From: CAWJLS01 sp963843755
GTDB lineage: Bacteria > Acidobacteriota > Thermoanaerobaculia > Multivoradales > DATKCC01
NCBI GenBank assembly: GCA_963843755.1
Contig: CAWJLS010000007.1
Location: 647,303 to 711,302, forward strand
Direction of reading: 5' to 3'
DNA: 64,000 nt
Shown here: piece after piece, positions 30,214 through 39,689 of the stretch
Numbering within the stretch: position 1 is the stretch's first letter
Layout: each line of letters opens with the position of its first letter
Translations under genes and position numbers: made by a program
Notes under the pieces: model-generated
What the model saw: the letters and a program-made list of their open reading frames with translations, nothing else
Databases searched by the model: none
What the model was told of the DNA's origin: nothing

Positions 30214-31437
30214 CTGAATCGAAGACAGTTGCTCGGCGCCGGAGCCCTGGCGGGGGCGGGGCTGCTCGGCGCACCGATGCTCAATCTCGGCCGCTGCCGG
30301 CTGTTCGCCCAGGGGAGGGCGCCTCACGGATCGTCGGCGCACCGCCCGCTGGAGGTCTCGACCCGCGCGGTCGACCTCGTGCTCGGCTCGCCGGTGATCG
30401 ACATGCTCTCGCTCCTGACCCTGGAGTGGTCGGAGCTCTGGCGCTGGCAGGATGCGCCGGGGTCGTTTCGCGAGTCGGACTACCGGCGGCTCGAAGCCCC
30501 TGCCATCGACGTCTACCACCCGGCGGTCAAGACGGGAGCGGTCGACCCCTATCTCGCCGCGGTCCGGTGGATGGACGGCTGGGATCGGCTGCTCGGCCGC
30601 CAGCCCTGCTTCCTCTCCCGCATCGAGACCGAGGGCGATCTGGTCCGGGCGCCGCGGCTCGGGCCGATCGGGGTGATCGTCGGCTTCCAGGACTCCAACC
30701 ATTTCCGCACGGTCGACGACGTGGAATGGTTCTACCGCCGCGGCCAGCGCATCTCTCAGCTCACGTACAACGGCCGCAACCGCCTGGGCAGCGGCTGCAA
30801 GGTCCGCGCGGATCGCGGCCTGACCCGGTTCGGCGGCGAAGTGGTGGCGGCCATGGACCGCCTCGGCATGGGGATCGACGTCTCCCACTGTGGCGAGCGG
30901 ACCTCGCTCGACGCGATCGAATCCTCGACCCGGCCGGTGCTGATCACCCACTCCAACTGCCGCGCCCTGGTCCCGGGGCAGCCGCGCTGCAAGTCGGACC
31001 GGGTGATCCAGCGCATGGCCCGCCGGGGCGGCGTGATGGGGATCACGGTGGTGCGCGCGTTCGTCGCGAGCGGCCACGTGCCGACCCTCGACGACCTGCT
31101 CGACCATTTCGACCACGTGGCCCACATCGCCGGCGTCGAGCACCTCGGCCTCGGCAGCGACCTCGACGCGGACGGGATCGACCCGAGCACCGGCCGGCCA
31201 CGGGTCCTCTACGCGATCCGCGGCCTCGACCCCCGGGGGCGGGTCTTCCAGATCGCCGACGGTCTGCTGGCCCGGGGCTACACGAGCGACGACGTGCGCC
31301 TGATCCTGGGCGGCAACTTCCTCCGCGCCCTGGGCGAGATCTGGAGACCGGTCAAGCCTCCGGCAGATCCTCCGACGCGGCGTGACCCGTTCTGTCCGGC
31401 GCCCCGCCCACGGGTCCCGGCCGCCCTCGCAGGGTGA
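30214..31437 (+). CDS. M19 (membrane dipeptidase)-like protein with altered metal site
   Basis: The about 407-residue protein aligns by eye with M19 renal-type dipeptidases: VDLVLGSPVIDMLSLL, IGVIVGFQDSNHF, ISQLTYNGRNRLGSGC, GIDVSHCGERTSLDAI, VLITHSNCRALVPGQ, LGLGSDLDADG. Two His ligand positions (DVSH, ITHS) are kept. The N-terminal HxD pair is replaced by Met-Leu-Ser, and the bridging Glu position reads Gln. The protein may be inactive or may use another metal arrangement. No ATG or GTG fits. CTG at 30214 would give NRRQLLGAGALAGAGLLG, a good twin-arginine signal; TTG at 30229 would remove the arginines. I chose CTG for that reason. Position downstream of a terminator-like stem suggests its own expression. 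Confidence 0.75.
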   Translation: MNRRQLLGAGALAGAGLLGAPMLNLGRCRLFAQGRAPHGSSAHRPLEVSTRAVDLVLGSPVIDMLSLLTLEWSELWRWQDAPGSFRESDYRRLEAPAIDVYHPAVKTGAVDPYLAAVRWMDGWDRLLGRQPCFLSRIETEGDLVRAPRLGPIGVIVGFQDSNHFRTVDDVEWFYRRGQRISQLTYNGRNRLGSGCKVRADRGLTRFGGEVVAAMDRLGMGIDVSHCGERTSLDAIESSTRPVLITHSNCRALVPGQPRCKSDRVIQRMARRGGVMGITVVRAFVASGHVPTLDDLLDHFDHVAHIAGVEHLGLGSDLDADGIDPSTGRPRVLYAIRGLDPRGRVFQIADGLLARGYTSDDVRLILGGNFLRALGEIWRPVKPPADPPTRRDPFCPAPRPRVPAALAG

Positions 31438-31482
31438 CGGCCGGCCGGCTGCGCTATCGTCCGGGCAGGACGCCGCGAATCG

Positions 31483-32511
31483 ATGCCGTTGCTACGCATG
31501 ATGGAGATCGTCGTGCCCGAGGAGCGGGCCGAGGATCTGTGCGCCCTCTTGGCCGAGGAGGAGGAGCTGTTCGACCGCTGGACCGAGCCGCTGGACGACG
31601 GCCTGGTCCGGGCGAAGGTGCTCCTCCCCGTGGGGCGCACAGAGGGGCTCTCCGACCTGCTGAGCGAGCGCTTCGCGGGCGACGAGCGGTTCCGCATCGT
31701 GTTCTTCGCGGTCGAGGCGACGGTCCCCCGGGTCGAGGAGCCCGAAACGCCCGAGGACGAGGGGGAGGCGGCGCCGGAGGACGGGGAGGAGCGGGAGCAG
31801 CAGCCGGCGCGGGTCAGCCGCGAGGAGCTCTACGCCGATCTGCAGGAGGGATCGCGCCTCTCGCCGGTCTACCTGGTGACGGTGGTGCTTTCGACCCTGG
31901 TGGCGGCGATCGGCCTGGTGCGCGGCGACCTCGCCGTGATCATCGGCGCCATGGTGATCGCCCCGCTGCTCGGCCCGAACGTCGCGCTGGCCCTGGCCGT
32001 CACCCTGGGCGACGGACCGCTCGCGGTGCGGGCGCTCAAGACGATCGTCGCCGGGTTCGTCGCCGCGGCGGCGGTCTCCGTGGTGATGGGGTTTGTCCTG
32101 TCGGTCGACCCGTCGGTGTCGGAGATCGCGTCGCGCACCGATGCGAGTTACTCCGACCTCGCCCTCGCCCTCGCCGCGGGGAGCGTCGGCGCCCTCGCCT
32201 TCACCACCGGGATCCCGACGGCGCTCATCGGGGTGATGGTGGCGGTCGCCCTGCTCCCGCCCCTGGCGGTCACCGGGCTGCTGCTCGGTTCCGGGCACCC
32301 GGCGCAGGCGGCCGGCGCCGCCGTGCTGGTGTTGACCAACATCGCCTGCATCAACCTGGCCGGCATCGTCACCTTCCTGGCCCAACGGGTCCGCCCCCGC
32401 ACCTGGTGGGAAGAGGAGCGGGCCAAGCGGGCGACGAAGGTCGCCGTCGCCCTCTGGCTCGTCGTCCTGGCGGTGCTGGCGACGGCGATCGGGCTGATCT
32501 GGTACCTCTGA
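31483..32511 (+). CDS. DUF389 (TIGR00341-type) membrane protein
   Basis: The 342-residue protein has a soluble N-terminal ferredoxin-like domain (about 1-80: LRMMEIVVPEERAEDLCALL), an acidic spacer (about 85-115), and then six to seven hydrophobic segments. The DUF389 core is recognisable as LVRGDLAVIIGAMVIAPLLG, followed by TTGIPTALIGVMVAVALLPP and NIACINLAGIVTF. The family is widespread and uncharacterised; it is integral to the inner membrane. ATG 31483 has no strong ribosome-binding site. Two ATGs a few codons later (31498, 31501) are alternatives. No functional link to its neighbours is evident. Confidence 0.9.
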   Translation: MPLLRMMEIVVPEERAEDLCALLAEEEELFDRWTEPLDDGLVRAKVLLPVGRTEGLSDLLSERFAGDERFRIVFFAVEATVPRVEEPETPEDEGEAAPEDGEEREQQPARVSREELYADLQEGSRLSPVYLVTVVLSTLVAAIGLVRGDLAVIIGAMVIAPLLGPNVALALAVTLGDGPLAVRALKTIVAGFVAAAAVSVVMGFVLSVDPSVSEIASRTDASYSDLALALAAGSVGALAFTTGIPTALIGVMVAVALLPPLAVTGLLLGSGHPAQAAGAAVLVLTNIACINLAGIVTFLAQRVRPRTWWEEERAKRATKVAVALWLVVLAVLATAIGLIWYL

Positions 32512-32837
32512 TCGGGCGCCGCGGCGGGACACCGGCTCCACTGTCGCTGCCCTCGAGCCGCGCCGCGGGCCCTCGACCGGCAACCCGGCTGCACCGTAGT
32601 GTTGCGCACAGTTCTTGACGGGGGCCGAACTTCGTCAAGTAGCAATATCCAACCCTGACAAATCGATCGGTCTGCCCCGCCGCCGGATCGGACGAGCACT
32701 TTACATTCTCCGGCAAGAACCTTCGCAATCGTCGAAGGATCTCTGTCAAATGGGTAAAGTCTCATGTCGGTGGATATTTAGGATGTTTTTCTCTGAGACT
32801 CGATTCGAGAGCGGATTCGTCATCTTTCGAGAAGGGG
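32512..32837. other. A/T-richer intergenic region
   Basis: There is no convincing gene between the DUF389 protein and the giant secreted-protein operon. From about 32600 the G/C content falls well below the window average, with runs such as GGATATTTAGGATG. This suits a regulatory or transferred segment. Short open frames here lack protein-like composition. Confidence 0.5.
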
Positions 32838-32866
32838 TTGACACGGACTTTCTAACCGTTTACGTT
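32838..32866 (+). promoter_or_regulatory. Sigma-70-type promoter of the giant operon
   Basis: A perfect -35 TTGACA (32838-32843) is followed after exactly 17 nt by TACGTT (32861-32866), which keeps the key first T, second A and last T of a -10. It lies about 53 nt upstream of the likely start of the first giant gene at 32919, in an A/T-rich stretch. It could drive transcription through to the immunity gene near 63.1 kb. Confidence 0.6.
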
Positions 32867-32918
32867 CCCCGAAACTTTGAATCGCGCAAGCTCGGTTCCG
32901 GCAGTCGAGGAGGCGTCT

Positions 32919-35900
32919 TTGCGTGGGGGAATCCCAAGAGTGAAGACGCCTCCTTTTCGTTCTCTGGCCCTCTGTCTGGCCGCTCTCTCGACCTGCGCTG
33001 TCTCACCCGCGCGTGCCCTCGACCTGGGGAGCGCCCAGCTCCAGATCGCGGGGACGCGGCTGGCGGTGAGCCCCGAGAGTCAGACCGTTCCGAACAACAC
33101 CGCGACCATCGTCGAGACCCATCTCGAAGGGTACGACGTCGCCTCCGGAACGCTGCCCACCGATCTCAAGGTGGTGGCGGACCTCACGGGGCCGGAGATC
33201 GATGGCGTCCAGCGGCTCGAGACGGTGCCCAACGAGCCGTTCCGGATCCCGCGGTTGCGGCTTGAGGGGCAGTACCAGCTCGACAACATCCGGCTGGTCG
33301 AGGGCGACGAGCTGCTGGCCTACGGGGAACCGCGCTCGTCGGCGATCCTGGTCACCCAGGTGCTGGTCACCCGGGTGACGTCGCGGGCGCTGACCCTGGA
33401 CGAGGTCCGGTCCTACGGAATCGTGGTCGACGACGACCAGTTCCACGCCTTCAACTTCACGTTCGGGTTCGCGGTCGACGGAGAGGTCTTCTCCTACGAC
33501 ATGCCGGTGCTGTTCAGCAGCGGCGCCGGCTTCCCGAGCTCGGTCGAGGTCTTGCGGCCGCCGCAGTTGGTGGGCGGCGGTGGGGGGACCAGCACCGCGC
33601 GGTTCCGTCCGCCGCGGATGGCGCCGTTCACCCTCAAGCTGAAGGGCTCGCACCAGAGCGATCCCAACGGCGGCTGCAAGGCGATCGGCGGCTGCCGCCA
33701 GGCCGATCCGGTGAGCCTGCCCGGTGTGATCCTGTTTCCGACCGACGTCAGCCTGCTCAACCAGTTCTTCTCCGTCGTGGTGGTGGCGAAGAACGCGGCG
33801 CCGGAGGGCGATCCTCTGACCATCCGCGACCTCACCGCCAAGGTGAGCCTGCCGCCGGGGCTGCGCCAGGCCGAGACCGAGCCGCCGACCCCCCTCGGGG
33901 TGCCGGTGCCGGTCCGCGTCCCAGGGCCCGACGGCACCCTGGGAACCAACGACGACGTGACCTTCCTCGTCGCCCAGGCGGAAGGGCAGGCCGAGGTGCT
34001 GGTCGAGGGCAAGGAGGAGGGGACCCACGTCGTGGAGCTCACCCTCGAAGGCGTGCTCGACGGCTTCCCCGACGGCGAGATCCGGCGGGTGACCGGTACG
34101 GCCAAGGGCGCCGTGGTGGTGCGCGATCCGACCCTGGGGGTGACGATCAACCACCCGGAGGTCGTCCGGGTCGACGAGCAGTATCCGCTGCGCCTGACCA
34201 TCTCCAACACCGGCAACGCGCCGGTCAACCTCCTGACCTTGTCGCTGCCGATCTCCGGCCTCTCCGGCACCGAGGTGGTGGGCGGGAGCTCGAAGACGAT
34301 CCAGAGCCTGCCGCCGGGGGAGTCGGAGCTGGTCGAGTTCCAGCTCGTCTCGCACCGGACCGGCCGGGTGGTCGCGTCGTCGATCCGCCACGGCAGCCAG
34401 ATCGATCCCCGGTTCGAGTTCTCGGTCGGGGTCGGAGAGCTGGGCATCCCGCTCTCGCCCGAGGCGATCATCCTGCCGAGCTCGACCGACGTCCTGCCCC
34501 AGGACTTCGTCCGGCACTCGCTGGCGCTCGTCGGCCTGGGCTACTCGCTGGGCACCGCGCCGGTCGAGAGCCTCGGTCCGGACAGCCCGATCATCGACCT
34601 CGGAAGCCTGCACGAGAAGGTCTACTGGCTGGGCCAGGCCGGCCGCCAGGTCGGGCTCGGGGAGAGCCTCTTCGATGCCTCCGCGGTGCTCGCCGCGGAG
34701 TGGACCGGGGCGCGCAGCCCGGACTGGGGCTGGGACGAGCTCCGGCGCCGGACCGAGAAGGGCGGCAAGGTGGGCCAGGCGCTGGGCGACGTTTTCGCGG
34801 CGGAGGCGGCGGCGACCAGCCCGCAGGCGACCTTCGAGCGCTTCGTCGCCAGCACCGCCTATCTCGGGCCGATCCAGGCGGCGCTCGGCGTCGGCAACGG
34901 GACGAGTCTCTCGATCTCCAGCCGGACGAGCGGCAAGACCATCGCCGGTTCGGGGACGGACCCGGCTCGCGAGCGCGCGCTGCCGTTCGCCGACCTCTTC
35001 GACCTGGGCGCCTCCCAGCTCGGGCTGCTGGGCTGGCCGGAGGAGGGCGGGTACCGCGTCCGCATCGACGACGCCGACGGCGGCGCGGCGGAGCTCCACC
35101 TGCTGATCCCCGGGCCGTCGGGAGAGCTGCGTCGCGTCTACTGGGACGGCCTGTCGTTCTCCGCCGGCGGGTCGGCCCAGGTCGACTACCAGGCGTCGGA
35201 CAGCTCGTTCACGCTGTCGGTCGACTCCGACGGCGACGGCATCGTCGACGACCAGATCCCGGGCAGCGAGACCACTGTCACCCCTCGCCCGTTCGGCGTG
35301 GTGTCCGTGGTCCAGGACGCGACCACGGTGTCCGGCCACGCGGTCGAGGTGCTGTTCACCCAGGACGTCGACCTGCAGCAGTTGATCCCGGCCGATCCGG
35401 GGCGCTTCACCATTCCCGGCCTGGTGTCCAACGGCGGCCTGGTGAAGGCCGAGGCGGATGCGTGCGACGGGGGGTTGCTCGGCGGGTGCAACAGCGATCC
35501 CGAGGCGGAGGAGAACCCGGGCACCGGGTACCTGCCGGGGCCGCGGGTGGTGACCAACCCGTTCAAGGGCCTGCTCAACACCCGCGTCGTCCGGGTGACG
35601 TTCAACAACCCGGTCAGCCCGTACAAGCAGCGCGACCTGACCATCCGCGACGTCGCCAGCCTGACCGGGGAGACGGTGTCCAACGCGGTGGTGCCGGTCC
35701 AGACGACGGTCACCGACCCGGGCGGCATTGTCCAGGGGAGCGTCTTCGGACCGGACGGCGAGCCGGTCGCCCACGCGCAGGTGGAGCTGTTGCAGGTGGA
35801 GCCCACCTACCTGGGCTGCATGGTGGGCAAAGTGGCCGAGGTCCAGACCGACGGGGCGGGGCGGTTCGAGCTCGATTACGTCCGCCAGACCCGGTGCTCC

Positions 35901-38900
35901 GACCTCTACACCATCCGGGCGACCGATCCGGCGAGCGGCTTCCACGGCGTCTCCCGCGGCCGCATGCGGTTCGTCGGCCAGACCTCCCAGCTCGACGTGC
36001 TGATGCTCGGCCGCGGCACGGTCCGCGGGCGGGTGACCTACGACGACGGCACGGTCCCGGACCGGTACCAGGTCACCGGCTACAGCCCGGTCTTCTTCGA
36101 AGGGACCGAGGCGACGTACGGCCCGGACGGCACCTACGAGATCCGTGACCTGCCGGTCGGCACCATCAGCCTGGGCGCGACCGACCGCGACGGCGGGTAC
36201 GTCTTTCAGACGGTCGAGATCGAGCGGGCGGGCTCGGTCGTCGAGCGCAACCTGACGATCATCCGCAAGGCGCCGGACGAGGCGACGGGGGACGTGCGCG
36301 GGACGGTCTTCGCCACTGACGGGACGACCCCGATCTACGACGCCTACGTCGCCCTCTACGTCGACGGCGAGCTCACCGGCGTCGAGCGCAGCGACCTGGA
36401 CGGCGCGTTCGACTTCGGCACGGTGCGCGCGGGCCTCGCCGAGATCGAGGCGTTCGACGGCACCACGGGGCTCTCGGGGGCACAGCTCCAGTTCGACATC
36501 CAGCAGGACCAGGTCAACGACATCACCGTCCTGCTCAAGGACGACCGCGGCGCCGTCGAAGGGCACGTCTACCGCCAGACCCTGAGCTCGGTCACGCCGC
36601 TGGCAGGGGCGGTGGTGTGGGTCAGCGGAACGCCGTTCAACACGGTGACCGACGCCAACGGCTACTACCACCTGGACGGGGTCTTCTCCGGGAGCCGAGC
36701 GGTCCTCGCGGCGGACCTCGAGCGGCAGGTCCAGGTCTCCGAGGTGGTCACCGTCGGCTCGGAAGGGCAGACGACCACCCGCGATCTCTACTTCGTCGAG
36801 AGTGTCGGCAGCGGTATTTCGGGCGAGGTCTTGGGCTTCTCGGGCAACCCGGTCCCCGGTGCCACGATCCATCTTGACGACGGCCACGGTGGGTGGTGGA
36901 AACAGGCCTTCACCGACGCCTCGGGGCGGTTCAGCATTCCGAACTTGTCTCCCGGCGGCTACAAGCTGCACGTGTTCTCCGGCTCGGCGGGCGCGGTGGC
37001 TTCCGCCACGATCCGCTTCGAAGGGGAGACGCCGTTTGTCCACGTCCGCTTCAAGAAGGGGACGATCCGGGGCACGACCCAGGTGATCAACGAGTCCGGC
37101 CAGGTGGTGGGGGTGAAGTCGCTCGTCACCTACCGGACGACCGTTCCGCTACCGACGGGGACCGTCGGCCTCGACTTCGTCGCCCACACCTTCGAGACCG
37201 AGGACGACGGCAGCTTCGAGATCCCCGATGTCCTGGCCGGCCGCTACCGGGTCACCGTCTCGAACGCCTTCCACGGCGAGAAGACCTTCAACGACGAGAT
37301 CGTTTTCGACGGCGAGGTGCGCCAGCACGACGTCCTGTTCCAGCCGAGCGCAGAAGTCCGCGGCGTGGTGCTCGACTGGGATGGGCAGACGCCGGTGCCC
37401 GGCGCCACGGTCAACCTGCGGCACCCGGCGTTCTCGGACTACGACCTGGTGACCGACGAGGAGGGACAGTTCACCTTCTCGCTCATCCCCCCCGGGGCCG
37501 GGCGCTTCGCCGTCGACGCCGAGATCGAACGGGGCGGCGTCTACCGCACGGCCCGGGTCTGGGTGGCGCTGACCAAGGCGGGGCAGGAGCTCGACGTGGA
37601 GATCGTCCTGCCGCAGCAGGGGACGGTCAGCGGCTGGGTCGAGGACGCCAACGGTGCGACGGTCCCCGGCGCGGTCGTCACGTTGAGGGAGGGGTCCTAC
37701 CCCTACCGCCGCCAGATTCACAACACGGACGAAGACGGCAACTTCAGCTTCACCAACATCTTTGCCGGGTCGGTCTCGATCTCGGCCCAGGCTCCCGAGC
37801 TCGGCGGCCTCGGCGGACGCGACGCGGTGGAGATCGTCGAGGAAGAGCAGGTGGTCTTCAGCGTCGTCGTCCTCCAGGGGACCGGCGAAGTGACCGGACG
37901 GGTGTACTCGCCCGAGACCGGAGAGCTGGTGCCGACCGCCCAGGTCGCCCTCGACCGCAACGTCCGGAACAACTTCGACACCATCACGACCACCGACGGC
38001 GAGTTCCGTTTCCGGCTCCTGCCGCTCGGCACGTACCGGGTGCGCGTCTTCGACCCGACGATGGGGCGGTTCGGCCGGACCGACTGGTTCTCGGTCGACA
38101 CCAATGGGCAGGTGGTCGACGTGCCGGTCACGCTCGAAGCCCGGGGATCGGTGGACGGCCACCTGTACGAGCCGGAGTCGGGGCTGGGGGTGCCGGCGGC
38201 GACGATCCGGCTGCGGACCGAGTCGATCCGGCCGTTTACCACCTATGCCAGCACCGATGTCGACGGCTACTTCGAGCTCGAGGGCATCCCCGAAGGGGAG
38301 TTCACGCTCCAGACCCGGGAGCCAGACGGCAGGCGCCAGGCCAAGGGTGCCGGCGAGATCGTCACCGAGGATCAGCTCGTCACGGTCGACCTCTACCTCG
38401 AGGCGGTCGGTCGGGTGGTGGGCTCGGTGCTCAATCCGGAGGGACAGCCCGCGGGCCTCTTCGCCAATGCCAACGCGGTGCTGTACGAGAGCGGTCAGGT
38501 CGTCGGGGCCAGCCTGGACAACCCGTTCGCCTTCGACGGGGTGCTGACGGGCAAGGGTCTCGAGGTGCGGGCGTACGAGAACGGTGGCGACCATCGCGGG
38601 AAGGTCACCGGGAAACTCGCCGACGGTGAGGAGGAGATCACCCTCGACGTCCAGATGCAGCCGCTGGGCACGGCGGCCGTGACCGTCGTGGACAGCGGCG
38701 GCAACCCCGTCGGCGGGGTCGAGGTCAACCTGCGCAACAACGGGTTCTACGGCTACAAGAACCTGACGACGACCAGCGGCGCGGACGGTCGCACGCTGTT
38801 CGACACCATCGGCGCCGGCTGGATTAGCGTCAGCGCGAAGCAGCCGGTGACCCTGCTGCGCGGATCGACCGAAGGGGACCTGACCCTCGACGGGGAGCAG

Positions 38901-39689
38901 GTGGAGCTGACGGTACAGCTCCAGGACTCCGGCATCGTGCGCGGGCGGGTCGTCCTCGCGGACGGCGTCACGCCGGCGGAAGACGCCCTGGTGGTGGTCA
39001 AGCGGGGGAGCCGGACGCTCCAGGTCCTGGCCGACGCCAACGGCGACTTCGAGCTCTCGTCGGTGCCGCTGGGCAGCTACTCGCTCTACGTCCAAGAGAG
39101 CTTCGGCCCGGGGACGATCGAGCGCTTCGGCTCGATGGACGCCAACGGCGAGATCGACGACTTCGGCACCCTGGTCCTCGACAGTCGAGGAGCCGGCGGT
39201 GGTGTCGATCGAGCCGGCGAGCGGCTCGGCCGACCTGCCGCTCAGCAGCGTCGTGACGGTTCGGTTCAGCGAGCCGGCCGACCCGAGCCGCTGGTCCGGG
39301 TCCTGGATCACCTTCCGCAAGCTGTCGAGCTCCAGCGTGAGCTACACCAGGAGCTGGTCGGAGGGCGACACGGTCCTGACACTCACACCCAACGCGCCGC
39401 TTGCCAGTTTCAGTGGCTACGAGGTGATCGTCCAGGACGTCATCGACCTCGCCGGCAAACACCTCGCCGACCGGGTGCGGACGACCTTCAACACCGTCGA
39501 CGTGGTGCCGCCGACCGTCGTCGACCTCGTGCCGCGGGACGGCCAGAACCAGATCCCGGTGGACGCGTCGATCCTGGTGACCTTCTCCGAGCAGGTGGCC
39601 TTCGAGTCGCTCTCCGGCTCCGCCTTCCAGCTCACCGATCTCTCGACCGGCAGCGGTGTCACGACCACGTTCCAGCACCTGATCGGTGA
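32919..39689 (+). CDS. Giant secreted protein A, N-terminal part (13 carboxypeptidase-regulatory-like repeats)
   Basis: This is the 5' part of one very long gene that continues in another frame from about 39184. TTG at 32919 follows GAGGAGG (32907-32913) by 5 nt and gives a signal peptide (PPFRSLALCLAALSTCAVSP, cleavage after ARA). GTG at 32940 is the alternative. About 900 residues of unrecognised, strand-rich sequence follow, including a CARDB-like stretch (EQYPLRLTISNTGNAPVNLL). From about nt 35720 to 39180 there are 13 repeats of 85-95 residues, each starting like GxVxGxVxxxxGxPVPGAxV, the carboxypeptidase-regulatory or prealbumin-like fold. The protein-like sequence ends at Asp 39180-39182; the remaining 169 codons to 39689 are Arg-rich shadow. 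It is probably a surface or extracellular scaffold. Confidence 0.85.
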   Translation: MRGGIPRVKTPPFRSLALCLAALSTCAVSPARALDLGSAQLQIAGTRLAVSPESQTVPNNTATIVETHLEGYDVASGTLPTDLKVVADLTGPEIDGVQRLETVPNEPFRIPRLRLEGQYQLDNIRLVEGDELLAYGEPRSSAILVTQVLVTRVTSRALTLDEVRSYGIVVDDDQFHAFNFTFGFAVDGEVFSYDMPVLFSSGAGFPSSVEVLRPPQLVGGGGGTSTARFRPPRMAPFTLKLKGSHQSDPNGGCKAIGGCRQADPVSLPGVILFPTDVSLLNQFFSVVVVAKNAAPEGDPLTIRDLTAKVSLPPGLRQAETEPPTPLGVPVPVRVPGPDGTLGTNDDVTFLVAQAEGQAEVLVEGKEEGTHVVELTLEGVLDGFPDGEIRRVTGTAKGAVVVRDPTLGVTINHPEVVRVDEQYPLRLTISNTGNAPVNLLTLSLPISGLSGTEVVGGSSKTIQSLPPGESELVEFQLVSHRTGRVVASSIRHGSQIDPRFEFSVGVGELGIPLSPEAIILPSSTDVLPQDFVRHSLALVGLGYSLGTAPVESLGPDSPIIDLGSLHEKVYWLGQAGRQVGLGESLFDASAVLAAEWTGARSPDWGWDELRRRTEKGGKVGQALGDVFAAEAAATSPQATFERFVASTAYLGPIQAALGVGNGTSLSISSRTSGKTIAGSGTDPARERALPFADLFDLGASQLGLLGWPEEGGYRVRIDDADGGAAELHLLIPGPSGELRRVYWDGLSFSAGGSAQVDYQASDSSFTLSVDSDGDGIVDDQIPGSETTVTPRPFGVVSVVQDATTVSGHAVEVLFTQDVDLQQLIPADPGRFTIPGLVSNGGLVKAEADACDGGLLGGCNSDPEAEENPGTGYLPGPRVVTNPFKGLLNTRVVRVTFNNPVSPYKQRDLTIRDVASLTGETVSNAVVPVQTTVTDPGGIVQGSVFGPDGEPVAHAQVELLQVEPTYLGCMVGKVAEVQTDGAGRFELDYVRQTRCSDLYTIRATDPASGFHGVSRGRMRFVGQTSQLDVLMLGRGTVRGRVTYDDGTVPDRYQVTGYSPVFFEGTEATYGPDGTYEIRDLPVGTISLGATDRDGGYVFQTVEIERAGSVVERNLTIIRKAPDEATGDVRGTVFATDGTTPIYDAYVALYVDGELTGVERSDLDGAFDFGTVRAGLAEIEAFDGTTGLSGAQLQFDIQQDQVNDITVLLKDDRGAVEGHVYRQTLSSVTPLAGAVVWVSGTPFNTVTDANGYYHLDGVFSGSRAVLAADLERQVQVSEVVTVGSEGQTTTRDLYFVESVGSGISGEVLGFSGNPVPGATIHLDDGHGGWWKQAFTDASGRFSIPNLSPGGYKLHVFSGSAGAVASATIRFEGETPFVHVRFKKGTIRGTTQVINESGQVVGVKSLVTYRTTVPLPTGTVGLDFVAHTFETEDDGSFEIPDVLAGRYRVTVSNAFHGEKTFNDEIVFDGEVRQHDVLFQPSAEVRGVVLDWDGQTPVPGATVNLRHPAFSDYDLVTDEEGQFTFSLIPPGAGRFAVDAEIERGGVYRTARVWVALTKAGQELDVEIVLPQQGTVSGWVEDANGATVPGAVVTLREGSYPYRRQIHNTDEDGNFSFTNIFAGSVSISAQAPELGGLGGRDAVEIVEEEQVVFSVVVLQGTGEVTGRVYSPETGELVPTAQVALDRNVRNNFDTITTTDGEFRFRLLPLGTYRVRVFDPTMGRFGRTDWFSVDTNGQVVDVPVTLEARGSVDGHLYEPESGLGVPAATIRLRTESIRPFTTYASTDVDGYFELEGIPEGEFTLQTREPDGRRQAKGAGEIVTEDQLVTVDLYLEAVGRVVGSVLNPEGQPAGLFANANAVLYESGQVVGASLDNPFAFDGVLTGKGLEVRAYENGGDHRGKVTGKLADGEEEITLDVQMQPLGTAAVTVVDSGGNPVGGVEVNLRNNGFYGYKNLTTTSGADGRTLFDTIGAGWISVSAKQPVTLLRGSTEGDLTLDGEQVELTVQLQDSGIVRGRVVLADGVTPAEDALVVVKRGSRTLQVLADANGDFELSSVPLGSYSLYVQESFGPGTIERFGSMDANGEIDDFGTLVLDSRGAGGGVDRAGERLGRPAAQQRRDGSVQRAGRPEPLVRVLDHLPQAVELQRELHQELVGGRHGPDTHTQRAACQFQWLRGDRPGRHRPRRQTPRRPGADDLQHRRRGAADRRRPRAAGRPEPDPGGRVDPGDLLRAGGLRVALRLRLPAHRSLDRQRCHDHVPAPDR
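35720..39182 (+). repeat. 13 carboxypeptidase-regulatory-like repeats
   Basis: Repeat starts lie at about nt 35729, 36016, 36289, 36547, 36808, 37057, 37348, 37618, 37882, 38140, 38407, 38668 and 38932, a spacing of 249-291 nt. Each carries a GxVxGxV strand, a (V/A)PGAxV strand, and usually TDxxGxFxFxxxxxGxYxLxV. They have diverged from each other and are not recent copies. Confidence 0.75.

Noticed and set aside
33003..37043. 1,346-codon open frame antisense to protein A
   Set aside because: Asp/Arg/Val/Ala-rich shadow with no motif, signal peptide or ribosome-binding site; the plus strand has clear domains.
37149..39320. Antisense open frame over the carboxypeptidase-regulatory-like repeats
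   Set aside because: Same shadow effect over a strongly supported plus-strand repeat array.
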